NCBI GenBank assembly: GCA_050084515.1 | Contig: CM114272.1 | Coordinates: 37,696,001 to 37,760,000 of the forward strand | DNA from: Blasia pusilla | Lineage: Eukaryota; Marchantiophyta; Marchantiopsida; Blasiales | DNA: 64,000 nucleotides | Reading direction: 5' to 3' | Shown here: positions 1 through 11,535 of the stretch, one piece after another | How positions within the stretch are numbered: position 1 is the first letter of the stretch | Layout: every line of letters begins with the position of its first letter | Position numbers and translations under genes: made by a program | The notes under the pieces: generated by a model | The model's database searches: none | Told to the model about the DNA's origin: nothing | The model's input: only the letters and a program-made list of their open reading frames with translations

Positions 1-163
1 TTATGCCACTTGAGGTTTTTTGAAAAATGCAAGGGATGGAGAAAAGACTCTCCCTCGCGCTCTCTATCTCCTCTTTTTCCCACTCCAAATACTTCCCTCA
101 CCTCCACCTTTGTCATGGTGTGGGGTAGAGAGACAAGGGGTGAGAGGCCATAAAGAGAGGAAA
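1..163. other. AT/CT-rich intergenic sequence, no gene seen
   Basis: Low-complexity CT-rich stretches and no convincing open frame. Nothing recognisable. Confidence 0.5.
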
Positions 164-254
164 TATTATTACCCCTCCTTCTCCTCCTAATAACCCCTTT
201 GAGGGGTTACGACGATGAGGAGGAGGAGGAGGAGGAGGAGGAGGGGTAATAATA
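164..254. repeat. Inverted repeat with (AGG)n tract
   Basis: The outer arms TATTATTACCCCTCC (164-178) and GGAGGGGTAATAATA (240-254) are perfect reverse complements. Between them lies a smaller palindrome, TAACCCC-TTTGA-GGGGTTA, and an (AGG)n run on the right matched by a shorter CTCCTCC run on the left. The right arm seems to have grown by microsatellite expansion. It could be a small foldback element or MITE remnant; I see no clear target duplication. Confidence 0.7.
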
Positions 255-2200
255 GTTCCCCTTATAAAAGGTGTCCCACATCACATGGTCGTACATTTAA
301 CCAAATTATTGCACCCAAGCTAGGTTTGGATATCATCAATGTTATGTGTTGATCCAATTGATTTTTTAAAATCTCTATTTCTAATTTGCAACTGTCAAAA
401 CTAATAGGATTTCTTTGTATTTCATATCTAATATCCTAATTAGATCATCAAAAAATACCATTTCCATAAACCACCATATAAGCGTCGATTTAGAAAAAAG
501 GCCTTAGACATGTAGGACGTTAAGTTTAATTTCAAACACATGGTAGTGCCTATAATTCAAGTAAGTTTTAGATTCTACTAGTATTTCTCATGTTAGTAAT
601 CTATATAATTAAAAGAGGATATGGTTTGAGGAAACCCTCATCATGTGTTGACACCTATCCTCTAAGGGCTCCTATGGTATTGACATATGCCACTTTGAGA
701 GAGGAAGTTGAATTAAAGAGAGATAATAAAGAAAATTAAGTATCACTCGTGCATAACACAAGCACCAACTAGTGTCTATTAATTCTAATAAGTTTTCAAT
801 TCTACTTGTGTGGATAATGTGTTATGCAAGCTGTAAGAGGGTAAAAAGATATATAAGATTGGTGATTTGGAGGAATTTCTTTAAAACATTTTCTTTGTTT
901 CTTGTGTTAAATTATTTTTTCTTGTTGCCCATAAAATCATGGAAAAAACTTACACGAAACATCATAAATTGGATGCATTGAGGAAGTGTCCTTCTTTAAT
1001 AGGTGTAAATGTATGATAGTTTTAATGACTTTCTAAAGGATCATGGTTTAAACTTATATTTTTAATTATTTTATAACGGATCTTATATGCAAGTGCCACG
1101 TGGTATTAGCTTCTTTTCCCATATATATTATCATTGGAGATCCTTTGATATTAGAAACTCTTCTCTTCTTGACATCTTATCCTCTAAGTTAATAAGATCA
1201 TTCCTCCTCTCAACTAACAGGATTATTTAAAATTACTCTAAAATGTTACATAACAATTTGGGGAGAAAATTAAAGGTTTGTCATTTAAACTCTCATTGGG
1301 CACACACTAATTATTTGTACTTCAAACTACTCATTTCTGATACATAATAAAATTATTTTTAATTCAATTATGATAATGATATTTTAATTGAAAACATAAC
1401 AACATACCAATTTGTGAAATATTTTTAGAAGATATTTTTTCTTGTTGTCACAAAGATAGAAAATTTTACCTAATTCATATAGCAAAAAATAGAAGAAATA
1501 TCTATTGAATTAGATTACTCACTTCAAACTTTTAAAAATTAGATTTGGCTACAATTATTTTGGAAGTTTTAACTTAGAAAAAACATCCTCTATTAATAAC
1601 AATTGAGAGTGACGTGCTGAAAAGGGAATTCCTTTTCCAGCATGTCATTCTCATGTGTTGTTTTTAGGAGAATCCCCTCCTAGAAAGAAGTGAAAAGAAT
1701 AGGAAACTCCTCCTATCTATGTTATAATGGTCAACCTTGTATAAATAATAGTACGATAATAATGAAAAATAGAAACATGTTTGAATCTTTTTCTTAAGAG
1801 TCACATAAAATATATAGAAAAAATGAATTTGAATGGAAGACGAAAATATTTTTAATACTTTAATTAATTATATCATAATGGATGATACTATATATAATAA
1901 GAAAAATAGTAGAATAATTAATTGCAGTATAATATATAACATATTATACTTATTTGGTTCCTTAGATTTGTATTGAATTATTTGTATCTAAGAACAAAAT
2001 TAGACGTTAATATCTTAATATCTGTACAATACACTTTTTTTAATTCTTATATAGTAGGTTTCTTTTTCATTTATGTGTACATTTATATTTTCGTATTATT
2101 ATTATTTTATAATATCTCACTCTTTATAATATTTGAGGTCCACACTAGTTATTTTAATGTTAAAAAAGTAAAAAATTATTACTTAATTTTGAAATGAAAA
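255..2200. other. AT-rich intergenic DNA without recognisable genes
   Basis: Strongly AT-rich. The short open frames are those expected by chance from AT-rich sequence (Phe/Ile/Tyr/Lys-rich) and none resembles a known protein. No repeat family recognised here recurs elsewhere in the window. Confidence 0.5.
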
Positions 2201-2527
2201 CTATTCCTTCCTTTAGGACTGTAACGCGTCCAAGGAGATTCTGAAAGCAAGTGGATCAGCTTATAAAAGAAGTTCGGATCTTCCCAATCCGTGAAGTGGC
2301 AGGGTATACGGGGGCCGCTTACTAGCTCAGCCATTTTCGGGTGCAGGGAGTGGAGTCCGGTTCCTTCCCGTTTTCTCACGCCCAATTTCCTCTGCTTCCG
2401 CCCTACCACTCCCCTATACTTTTGTGACGAGGAAAGCACGCGTTTGGACCACTAATTGCTTCTGGTCGTGTCACTACTCCATCATCACGGCGTACAGGAG
2501 TGCAGCGTCCCAGCACAGTGGTGTCTC

Positions 2528-2743
2528 GTAAGCGAACCGCTTGCTCTGAGTGGTCGGTCACCAGATTGTAGTTCAGTGAACCAGTCTGCGGCCCTTTGAG
2601 AGAGGGTTTAATAAGAAAACAATTCTTATTAAACACGTGTGGAGGACACGTGGATAAGCTAGATGGATGGAGCAGCGAATGTAGGGGCCGTAGCAATAAC
2701 AATGAATGACGTAAGCGAACTGGTTGCTCTGAGTGGTCGGGTG
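2528..2743 (+). promoter_or_regulatory. Putative promoter: paired G-boxes between 33-bp direct repeats
   Basis: Two CACGTG cores (2634-2639 and 2647-2652), each inside ACACGTG, sit 13 bp apart. They are about 145 bp upstream of the ATG at 2796. A near-identical direct repeat beginning GTAAGCGAAC occurs at 2528 and again at 2711, on either side of the G-box pair. A GA-rich run follows just before the ATG, as in many plant 5' leaders. CACGTG is the established core bound by plant bZIP and bHLH factors. That this is an active promoter is inference; no TATA box is obvious. Confidence 0.35.
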
Positions 2744-2795
2744 GAGAGAGAGAGAGGGAGAGATTTCATACGATACGCTTGCAGATGCATAGAAC

Positions 2796-3107
2796 ATGGT
2801 TCGAGCTTTCGGTTGCTGTAAGTCGCGGGATTGTTGTAAAGGCGACTTACGTGGAAATAAATTTAGCGTGAAGTTTTTCTCTTTCGGAGATGTTGCTGAG
2901 AAGAAGGCGAATGTTGGTGAGCAGGCGGAGGTCCAGGAGTTGCGGGCTGATTCCAGACATGAATTCGCCTTTCGTCCTGGAAAGTCGTCGATTCCGAAGC
3001 TTCCCTCCCCTAAAAGCTATCTGACCGGCGGAGAAAAAGTTTCTTCGGCGTTCTCGTTGTTGGAGCTTTTGCAAACGTCTGAGCATTTGGATGTCTCAGC
3101 GTTCTGA
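2796..3107 (+). CDS. Hypothetical 103-aa protein (possible small gene or first exon)
   Basis: An ATG-initiated open frame of 103 codons with balanced base composition, unlike the AT-rich DNA to the left. The product starts with a Cys-rich stretch (MVRAFGCCKSRDCCKG), is then mostly polar and charged, and ends with a short hydrophobic Leu-rich helix-like part. I see no signal peptide, membrane segment or known domain. The ATG follows a plausible promoter with two G-boxes, the main reason to take it seriously. I do not recognise the family. It may be a single-exon gene, a first exon, or a chance frame. Confidence 0.3.
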   Translation: MVRAFGCCKSRDCCKGDLRGNKFSVKFFSFGDVAEKKANVGEQAEVQELRADSRHEFAFRPGKSSIPKLPSPKSYLTGGEKVSSAFSLLELLQTSEHLDVSAF

Positions 3108-3689
3108 TCCCTGTTGTTTTGGAAGCTTCACACCTTCCAGGTTACGCCGGCGGCCTCCCCTCTTGATAATGAAACAAGATAAGAAGATCTAACAGCTTTC
3201 GGGTGTGGATATGATGCGATCTTACCGCTCTGACTGTGCCCGCTTGGAGAAAGGGAAAGAAAAAGGAAAGAAACAATACGAATGTCATTATGAATCATCT
3301 GTGTACCTGTGTATGAGTAAAGCTGCCCAGGGATTTTCTTCAACTTCGTTTTAAGGGGCCAGTTGAAGGTTCTCCATATCAATGAAAGAGGTTACTGCGC
3401 TTACCCATAGATGGACGATGCTTACATATCGTGAATTTAACGCCACGGTGAATGTTCAATTTCGCAGAGTTTCACGGGGTCGCTTTGTGGTCTTCTCCAT
3501 CAGTGGCGGATATAAGTAGACAGTGAATCAGAAATAAAAACGGTCCCTGATCGTGATTTTGTGGCTTATACTGTTGTCCCACTTGGTCCCATCCGCTTCA
3601 CCAGTAGAGTACCCCTTTTCTCAGACTGTTGCTGGACCACTCCCCCGTGTGATAGACTGAGCAATGCTCTCTCTTTCACTCCAGAGTAA
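3108..3689. other. No gene recognised
   Basis: Balanced composition and no convincing coding region. A pyrimidine-rich stretch ending in CAG near 3665-3684 could be a splice acceptor for the open frame that follows, but in that frame a stop sits just after it. Confidence 0.3.
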
Positions 3690-3950
3690 GAGTACTTTTC
3701 GGTAAAACCTTGGCCGATTGTTCATCATGCTACCACGGTCGATGAACAGAAGCGTCCAAGTCGTTCTTCCATTCAATCGGCATTATGGGAGGAAAGCATC
3801 CATGTAGGAGGATCGTTCAAGGAAGAAATCATGAACGAGTGTACCAAGGATCCAATTCAAAAGGCTGCAGTGTGGCTGAGATGCGCCTGGGGAAGAGAGA
3901 GTCTACAACATGTAGAGAACGCAATATGGAGAACCCGCGTTGGCGTGTGA
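3690..3950 (+). pseudogene. Coding-like open frame, possibly a decayed exon
   Basis: The frame starting at 3690 stays open for 86 codons to a TGA at 3948-3950. It reads like real protein, with mixed charged and aromatic residues, for example LWEESIHVGGSFKEEIMNEC and KAAVWLRCAWGRESLQHVEN. It begins with no ATG of its own. After the stop, the same frame continues through another open stretch starting MLKFREFSDKYLERY at 3975. This suggests a longer coding region broken by nonsense mutations, or an exon near its boundary. I do not recognise the family. The relation to the open frame at 2796-3107 is unknown. Confidence 0.25.
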
Positions 3951-3974
3951 GACAAAAATCTCCCGACACCTCTT

Positions 3975-4160
3975 ATGCTTAAGTTCCGCGAATTCTCCGA
4001 CAAATATTTAGAGCGATACTGTGAGTTTATTGCAACTAAATTCTGTCTCCCCAGTGAAACTCTTTTGGTTAAATTCCGCGAAGTGTCCTACAAACATTGA
4101 GAGCCATACTACGACCTAACCGCGACTCAAATCACTACGCGTTTGGGTATGAACTTAGGA
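3975..4160 (+). repeat. Degenerate 90-bp tandem duplication, coding-like
   Basis: The segment starting AAGTTCCGCGAA at 3981 recurs, diverged, starting AAATTCCGCGAA at 4071, a 90-bp (30-codon) period. In frame, the first copy reads KFREFSDKYLERY and the second KFREVSYKH-stop-EPYYDL. A period divisible by three and peptide similarity suggest an ancient in-frame repeat in a coding sequence, now interrupted. Confidence 0.4.
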
Positions 4161-6720
4161 AGAATATGACGACTCTGTCGGTTTGTCCTCAGACCTCAGC
4201 AAACTCTCCGCATCTTATGGAAAAAAACATTTCGCTGAAAAGTTGTCTGACCCCGAATCCCCGATAAACTGAATGTAGGCTTTTCGTTTGTCGGACTCGA
4301 GAGCCTGAGGACTTTTATACACTGCTCATAAAGTTGCCGTACCTACCCCAGAACTGCCTCGTGCTGGCGTTTAGAGCGCCTTTTTGCTGACATGAGTGTG
4401 ACGTTCGTACTTTCTCACACGTTTCACATGTATGAAAACCACAGGTCAGTGTCACAGGATAAGTTTATGTGTTCACAATCCTCGACATCAGCTCAGTGTT
4501 CTCACTGACTCACGTACAATGATCGGGGAGATCCGGGGTTACGAGTAAAGTTAGCCGATAAAATTCGAGAATTACCGACTGCTTTTAAGACTGCCTACGA
4601 AAAACCGGCTGGATTCGAACATGTCCTTTGTATTTAGTATCTGAAAACCGGTTCAAAAACCGGGATTACTGTTTCCGACTGGAAATTCCCGGCAATGTAC
4701 CGGGTCCGACGAAAAAACTCCCCGAACCCTGCTCACGTATAATTGTGGTTCACACGACCACCCATTGACTAGTTAACAATGTGTGCTAAGAAGAGAGTTT
4801 AACAGTATTCATGGTAATCTGAGCGCTATAGGACAAAGTCGGTCTGCAATTCCTGCCTCTGATCCCTCTGAAAACCATGAATCCTACCAGATTGTAAAGG
4901 TACGCAATCCACACTACTTGTCGAGTATGATCCAGTTGTTGGCGAAATCGAATATTTCAAAAGTCGTGCGCCACACCCTGTTATCCTCTCTCCACCGGAT
5001 TGCTCACGAGTGCCGCTACACGAATTATATATGGCAGAACTCTCTCACGAGTCATGTGGTTTCATGACTGCCCTAACTTCAGCCTGCTAAAAAATCTGAC
5101 TCGATGGGGCGCTGCTACCATTATTGAGCCTTTTGGTTAGATTGCACCTCCGGTTCCCGATGAGAGCCGATAACGATGACATGCTGCGCCATAACGACCA
5201 TTTCGGTGCTTTGCTTTGACTCGAGGATGCGCGATCCATGTGAATTGCCACTATTGTGCAATCCATTTTATTAGTGCTTCATGATCCATCAGGGCCTCCT
5301 CTCCTCCATGTGACTACCTTTATGGTTCCATTGCATCCGATTCATCGCTCTGCACTATGCGTTGAGCTTAAAACAAAAATCTTTTCAACCATAGTTGCTT
5401 TCCTAGGACTGACCCGGCCCAGGAGATGTGTGTACTATCCCGTTTCTATGGGTAGACTCAACCGATATCGTTGGTGCTTGATGGTGATCGATGAGCTGGA
5501 ACGAACCTTTGAGACTTTGCTCTGACTGGAGCTATTCAGAGTAACTTTTTGCAGACAAAAGTCTCTGGCTGCCAACTTCAAGAACCGACTGTATACTCGT
5601 TTCCGACAGTTTTTTGCGGAACGCACATTGCCAAGCGGTTGTATCAGATTCCAAGTCGACTCGCGTCTGAGTCACTTTTACCAGGAGAATTTCAAATGAG
5701 TTGAGAGTCATAATTGGATGGAAGGGGGTTAGTTGTAACACATAAGTGTAGAACCTCTACCAGTGATCGCAATATGTTTCAGCAAGTTCGCAATGCAATG
5801 TTCCGAACCTTCGGAATGACTATCCCCTTCTTCCCTGCGACCTGACGATGTCTCGTCAGATGAGTATGAAGGATGCGTTGTCCGCTGTACATGTGCAAGT
5901 ACTAGCAGGAGTCACTGAACGATGCTTGCGTTTCCAACAGAAGCTAGCAGATTTATGTGCAATACTGAGCAAATTCGGAACCGCTCGATGTTAGTTTCCC
6001 GGAGGCATGATACGATTTTCATTCATCACTCTTCGAATTCTCAAAGCAAGTCATAGAGAAACGTTCCACACGGTACGCATGCTCGCGCAGCCTAAGACGT
6101 GCCTTCCTGCCAATCGGTATTTTTGGATTCTCGCGAAGTCTTCTGCAGACATGACTTGCCTTTGCAGGACCAGCCACACGCAGGTTCCGGAGTTGCTGCC
6201 AGTCGTTGAAGACTATCGAAGAACGTATCCACCACCACGTCTGGTGGTCAATTGTTTATCCTGTCACCGAACAGCCGAGAAAGTTGCCACTGTCTAAATT
6301 CTGATATCAAATGTGAGATGAGATCATCGCATATGGCTGGACTGGCCGTATCCAGTCTTTTGCTTTACTTTTCGCGTCTGGGAAGACGCGAAGCCTGCGC
6401 CACTGCTCCAAGCGATAGACATCGATCTCTCTATCTGCACGACGAGTGCATTGGTACCTGCGCGAACTGTATTTCGATCACACAAAGATATGAATGGCCA
6501 GGAGCTGTCGAACATGTTCAGGTGGCGCGTATTTATATCATTGCTTCCTCTTGTGCGTGTTTCCCTTGGTGATGAAACAGGCACTTCCCAACTGAACGTG
6601 AAAAAAGGACTCGACTAAAGAAACTTGGGGATGAGAAGGACGAGAAGAGAGGAAATGGAACCAAATTTTCAGGAGTTGCATGGATAAGGTCTCCGGCCCA
6701 CCATAGATGAAACCTCATTT
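4161..6720. other. Balanced-composition DNA with no recognised gene
   Basis: Several open frames of 60-106 codons exist here on both strands (for example 4783-5067, 5256-5525, 6007-6297, 6252-6572), but none shows a known motif. Overlapping frames on the two strands are equally long, as expected by chance at this composition. The stretch is clearly different in composition from the AT-rich DNA on both sides, so it could be an old unrecognised insertion or decayed gene space. Confidence 0.35.
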
Positions 6721-8782
6721 AGTCAAATTTGCTAACAAGGACCATTTGCATCCTTATACTGACACCCCACCAAATATTTGATGCATAACATAATCATTTA
6801 TCTACATTCTTATCGGAGAATGCCTTCTTATTTGTAAACACCTCTTTGGTGGACATGTGGCAATCACGCACCGAGCAAATGTTTCCCCCTCTACAAGCAA
6901 CAAGAAAATAATTTCCTTTCATTCCTATGCATGGCACGGGCTGCCCACTAGCATATTATGAAGGATGAGAGAATGCTTTCTTTTTGCAAACACATCTCCA
7001 TTTCAAATGTAGCAACTGGGCAATAATAAAATGTTTCACATCTTATGGGCAGCAAGAAATTTTTTGAATTTGTGTGAGCATCATAAATCCCTTCCCTTCA
7101 CGGGCTACACACTAACAAAAGCTATTCAAACACTTTTTTATTTTCCGTGCATTGCACACACATCTTACTAATACAATAATTATTTGTGGAAAGCTACTTC
7201 CAAAAGAAGTGAATTGCGATTGAAAATGGAAACTTTGTCCACAAAATTACTTTTTGGATATTTTGAATGGTTCTTCCCATTATTTTTACCTAAGATGGGA
7301 TGATGTTACTATTAATATGCATACGAGCATCCCACCATGGGGTCCTTCAACTATTCCAAATGGGTGTAGGGCTGCCCGCACTTCTCAAAGATGTTGTAGC
7401 CAATCCGTGCTTTAAGGGCATAACCGAAAAACCTGCCAAGTTCTAAAAGTAGAAAAACTTGCTAGATGACCTATACTTGATGTACGGGCACGAAGGCAAC
7501 CTGATGTGAATATGCTTTTGATAGAGGAGTTTGTCAATGGCATAAGGCCTACTAGCTTGGGAGTTGAAGGGTTAGGTATCCAAGAGAATGCTAATATCAT
7601 AGAAGAACACAATGTTCATGCAAGTGTTGCCTCCATTCCAAATGCGGACCGGAGGAGTTGATGGCGGATAATGTTTACACTCCCATGGATTCTGGTAGAC
7701 ATTCATTTAGAGCTGCATCTAATGATAGCAATTCTAATTCCAATCCAAATATTGGAGCATTTCCTACTATTTCTCTTGTTTATGGTAAGTCTTGATAATG
7801 ATGAAGAGTCTTATGACTTGGACAAACTACTTAGTTGCATATCCTTGCCACACATAGATATGAAGTGGAAGATTTTAACAAAGAAGGAGTAGAACCGTGA
7901 GGAAGAAGCCTTCTACATTAGTTTGGCAAAGGAAACTGCTAATGAATGTCGTATATAGACTCAAATGTAATTGAATATAGGAAGCCATTGATTTTGAGGT
8001 ATGAAAATGGTTGATACATGGATAAATATGATGTTCATCCATTGTCATGAGATCCAAGATTAAGGGGTATCACATGAGTCACTTTTGGCAAGTTCTCAAT
8101 CATAGTGTGTGCTAAATTAAATGATATGGTTGAAAAAAACCTTAGCTCACAAGCTAATTAAAACAAATAGGCAAAGACTAGATACAAACCACATGGAGAC
8201 GATGGCTAAATACAAGGCGACGAATGTTAAATATTGGCTCAAAAGACTCACTACCCAGCATCTAAACACATGGTGACGGTTGCTAACCAAATGGAAGTGG
8301 CTCTTAATATCAAGCTCCCAAGACTCATTGCGTGGCGACTAAACACAAGGCGGTGGATTTGAAATAAAGTAAGGATTTCAGTATTATGCGAAAGGGTACA
8401 TTTAGATTGCAATCAAGGGTATTTTTTGAAACTGAACGATTTTATTTAAATTGTCAACTATCTAGGACATTCATCTTTAACAAGATAAGGTAAATCTTAT
8501 TCAAAAAAGGGAGAGTTTCAAATATTAAATACTTATGGTATAAGCATAAACCCATATCTTTTTTCCCTCCCCCATCTTGTCCTTCTCTTAATCACCATTT
8601 TTTTTATTTATTTGATGTTCAAATATTGACCATTTAATCTTTAATTAATTCATGGATCCTATAACAACCATCCATCTATAGAAATATTTTTGTTTGCAGG
8701 ATCATCCCACCTTTAAAATAATTTTCTTAATAAGAAGAACACAATTCAATGAGCAAAATTATTACTCATACAAAAAATCAAT
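6721..8782. other. AT-rich intergenic DNA, no gene recognised
   Basis: Short frames at 7412-7612 (-) and 7671-7892 (+) show no recognisable motif. Otherwise AT-rich filler. Confidence 0.4.
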
Positions 8783-9172
8783 AGTCTTACAAGAAAGAAG
8801 AACCTCTACATAGTCTACATGGCTAATGGCTACTTCCATAAAATACACTAATCCTTGTGCCTATTTGCGCAAATACTTCACTTCCAAATAAGACTAGTGT
8901 TTAGAGCAATACTATGATTGGGTGATTGGGCAGATTTTTCTAAAAAGAAAACGCTAGGTTTTAAATCCTTTATTCAATATTCTTACAAGAAAGAAGAACC
9001 TCTACATATACCCGCGGCTAATAACTACTTCCAAAAAATACACTATTCCTCATGCCTATTTCCATAAATACTTCACTTCCAAATAAGACTAGGGCTTAAA
9101 GAAATATTATGATTGGGTGATTGGGGAGATAATTTTTTTCAAGAAAAAACTATGTTTTAAATCCGTTATTTA
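8783..9172 (+). repeat. Tandem duplication, two units of about 195 bp plus a partial third
   Basis: The unit beginning near CTTACAAGAAAGAAGAACCTCTACATA at 8786 recurs from 8982, a period of 196 bp. It includes shared stretches such as CACTTCCAAATAAGACTAG and ATGATTGGGTGATTGGG. A partial further copy (AATGGCTACTTCCATAAATACACTA) lies near 9268-9292. The copies differ by scattered substitutions, so the duplication is not recent. No coding content. Confidence 0.8.
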
Positions 9173-9440
9173 TTAAAAGGATACCATTCAAAGAGCAATC
9201 TTTTTACTCTAGTTCTTTTTCTAGTCGTTTTACAATAAGTGACAATCTCTAAACATCCCAACGAATAATGGCTACTTCCATAAATACACTACACTTGGGA
9301 AGGGATACATGCCTTATCTATTGTAGGATTCAAGGTTTATATTTATATACAGCTGTTTTATACTTTGGGTTTTTATGTGTATTTAGTGCAGGAGTATTGT
9401 AGCTAAAGAAAACGTGCAAGGTCCAATTGTGGACGTTACT

Positions 9441-9472
9441 TTAGGGTATGCTTTGTACAAAGTATACCCTAA
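9441..9472. repeat. 32-bp near-perfect palindrome
   Basis: TTAGGGTATGCTTTGT is followed directly by ACAAAGTATACCCTAA, its reverse complement with one mismatch. It lies within a short open frame (9414-9629) of no recognisable function. It could form a cruciform or a hairpin in a transcript. Confidence 0.75.
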
Positions 9473-10692
9473 TATGGATCCATCAATGCAATTGCATTCA
9501 CTCCCAAGAATTCCTAGAAGGATAGGTTTGTTGTTATTGCCTTCACTATGTCAGGCGGCTAAATCCTCTAAAACAGCGAGTGCCTTCAGTGCTCAAGAGC
9601 AACCCTTCTACGTGCTTCATTGTTGTTGACTACTTCTTGACCGTGATTCACTGAGTACACTGTGGCTATCCTGTTTGGCTTGATGTGAATGGGGCTTGAT
9701 CGTTTTTTTTTTGCTGCTCTATAGATAATTTCTTGAACATGGGTTTTCACTTTGGCCCCAAGTCAGCTAATCCAATTGTGTGGAGAGGCGGGCTGGAGTA
9801 GATATTATATGTCAGCTGCTTTCCCACCTCTTGCATGTCTATGGTAGTGGGAGAGAGAGGTAATATGGCGGTCATCAACAAAGGAAACAGGTCTCGTCCA
9901 CATCGGCTATTTTTGTGATTCGCTCCATCTCTCCATCCTTCTATCGACTCAGATCTTGTGATTCGCTCTCTTCATTCTTCTATCAACTCAGGTCCGTCCC
10001 ACTGTGTCCTTCTCCGTCCTTCTCCGTCACTGTACTCGCCCATACGCACTTGCGGCAAATTGCGTCTCCCCTTGTTTGAACTCGTGTGTTCCAACGCTCT
10101 TGACAGATAGTTGGCCTATGGGGTTATAGGCCGCGCTTGCAAACTCGGTGGATATTGACAGTTCCGCCGCCATTTCGAGAGAGGGAGGCCTCCATAAAGC
10201 TGGTGAGTGAGTGAGTGAAAATGGAGAGAGCGAGCCATGAAAAATGGACGGATATTTGTGTCCGCGTTGGCTAGTGTCGGTGGGAGCCGCAGCTTACCTG
10301 AGGCAAGCGGAGCCTCGGCTAAGCGAGCGGCTCCAAAATCACAATTTGCTAGCACTTTCTGCTCAGACGTATTTCTGGCCGTGGAAAAACCCTCATGTGG
10401 GCCATTTTAATCCGTAACAGTATGTTTCTACAAAAAATTCCCCACTCCAACTTCTGTTGCGCTTCAATATGTGAATGTTTCCAATCGGGATGGTTTCTTA
10501 TCCTTGCTTTTTCTCGTAGATGTGAGTGTACTAGTGGCCGTAGTGGCCTGCACAAACCAAAACCCGCAAGCTCAGTCATGATTGGAAGGCTCTTGCCTTG
10601 AGCTGGGGACCCATCCATCTAGGCAAGACTTGAACCTCAAACCTTTGGCTTTCAATCTTGCTTCGGAAAGATGGTCTTGACAAACGTGCCCC
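9473..10692. other. No recognised gene
   Basis: Mixed composition. Overlapping short frames on both strands near 10116-10618 share no motif with known families. No member of the repeat families seen elsewhere in the window is evident. Confidence 0.35.
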
Positions 10693-11073
10693 TTAGTTGC
10701 CGAAATCGCTGTTATCACAATAATTTTGAAAATCTCTCTTTTTCTTGTCATTGAGAGTTTCAAGGATGTCCTCATTCTTATTTTGTGTAGATATATCTCC
10801 AAAATAAAAATTATTTTTCTGCAAATACTGAACTCTGCACTCTTCCCAGAGTTCAGTATTTGCAGGAATATAATTTTGCTCTAAGGTAGGCACACATATT
10901 TGCTTACACGTGTCTTCCTTGCACAATTTTAATCGTATTTCCAACCTGGAAAATGGTAATCTCCCCATGCATCTTTCAACCATCATGTCATTGGTGTGTT
11001 CCATGCTACCATTATCCATGTGGGTGAAACCTTTGAATTGCACTCGGGTAACTTCCAACATTTCAAGTTGCAT
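10693..11073 (-). CDS. Hypothetical 126-aa open frame (doubtful)
   Basis: An open frame of 126 codons on the minus strand, rich in Glu, Asn and Lys, with no signal peptide, membrane segment or known motif. It overlaps a large inverted repeat (10807-10877), which contributes part of the peptide, and its plus strand also has an open frame (10910-11125). I do not recognise it; it may be chance or a remnant of an unidentified mobile element. Confidence 0.15.
   Translation of the reverse strand: MQLEMLEVTRVQFKGFTHMDNGSMEHTNDMMVERCMGRLPFSRLEIRLKLCKEDTCKQICVPTLEQNYIPANTELWEECRVQYLQKNNFYFGDISTQNKNEDILETLNDKKKRDFQNYCDNSDFGN
10807..10877. repeat. Foldback hairpin: 31-bp arms, 9-nt loop
   Basis: The inner 19 bp, CTGCAAATACTGAACTCTG at 10819-10837, is perfectly complementary to 10847-10865. 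The arms extend outward to 10807 and 10877 with only two mismatches (31-bp arms). The loop is 9 nt. A transcript from either strand would form a very stable stem-loop. It may be a small foldback element, a template-switch product, or a source of small RNA; the sequence alone does not decide. Confidence 0.85.
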
Positions 11074-11535
11074 ATTTCCTTACAAGCATGGCAACCGTTG
11101 CGAGCAGAGTTACCACTGGTGCTAGCTTGTTGCTCCTCTACATGAAGCTTGGATAACTTAGAAATCTATCGGTCACATCATTCTTGCCAACGATAAGGCT
11201 TGTTCCAATTTCTCAATCCATATTTGCTCCACCAGGTAGTGAAAGTCTATTGGACGTCATCTACGTCCAGAAGAAGGCTGATATGGTCGTAGGTGTGCAC
11301 CACTTGGACAAAGACAGAGAAATTTCTCAAAGGAAAAAGGTCTCTAGGACACTACCACCCGAGAAAAAGCTTCGTCGGAAAAGGAAAGATTCAAGAAATA
11401 GAGGAGAGGTGTGTGGCAATTAAGAATGATCAATCTGGGAGGTTATATATCAAGCTAAACATGCTTACCAAAGAGTCAACGAGGAAGCTGACACCTTCTC
11501 ATGATAACGATGATTTCATTTCTCCAAGAAAAGTA
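11074..11535. other. Unidentified coding-like remnant
   Basis: Lys/Arg/Glu-rich frames in the plus direction (11184-11423 and 11293-11535) are cut at their right side by the LTR that begins at 11536. No family recognised. The second frame looks like part of an older mobile-element or gene remnant into which the LTR inserted. Confidence 0.25.
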
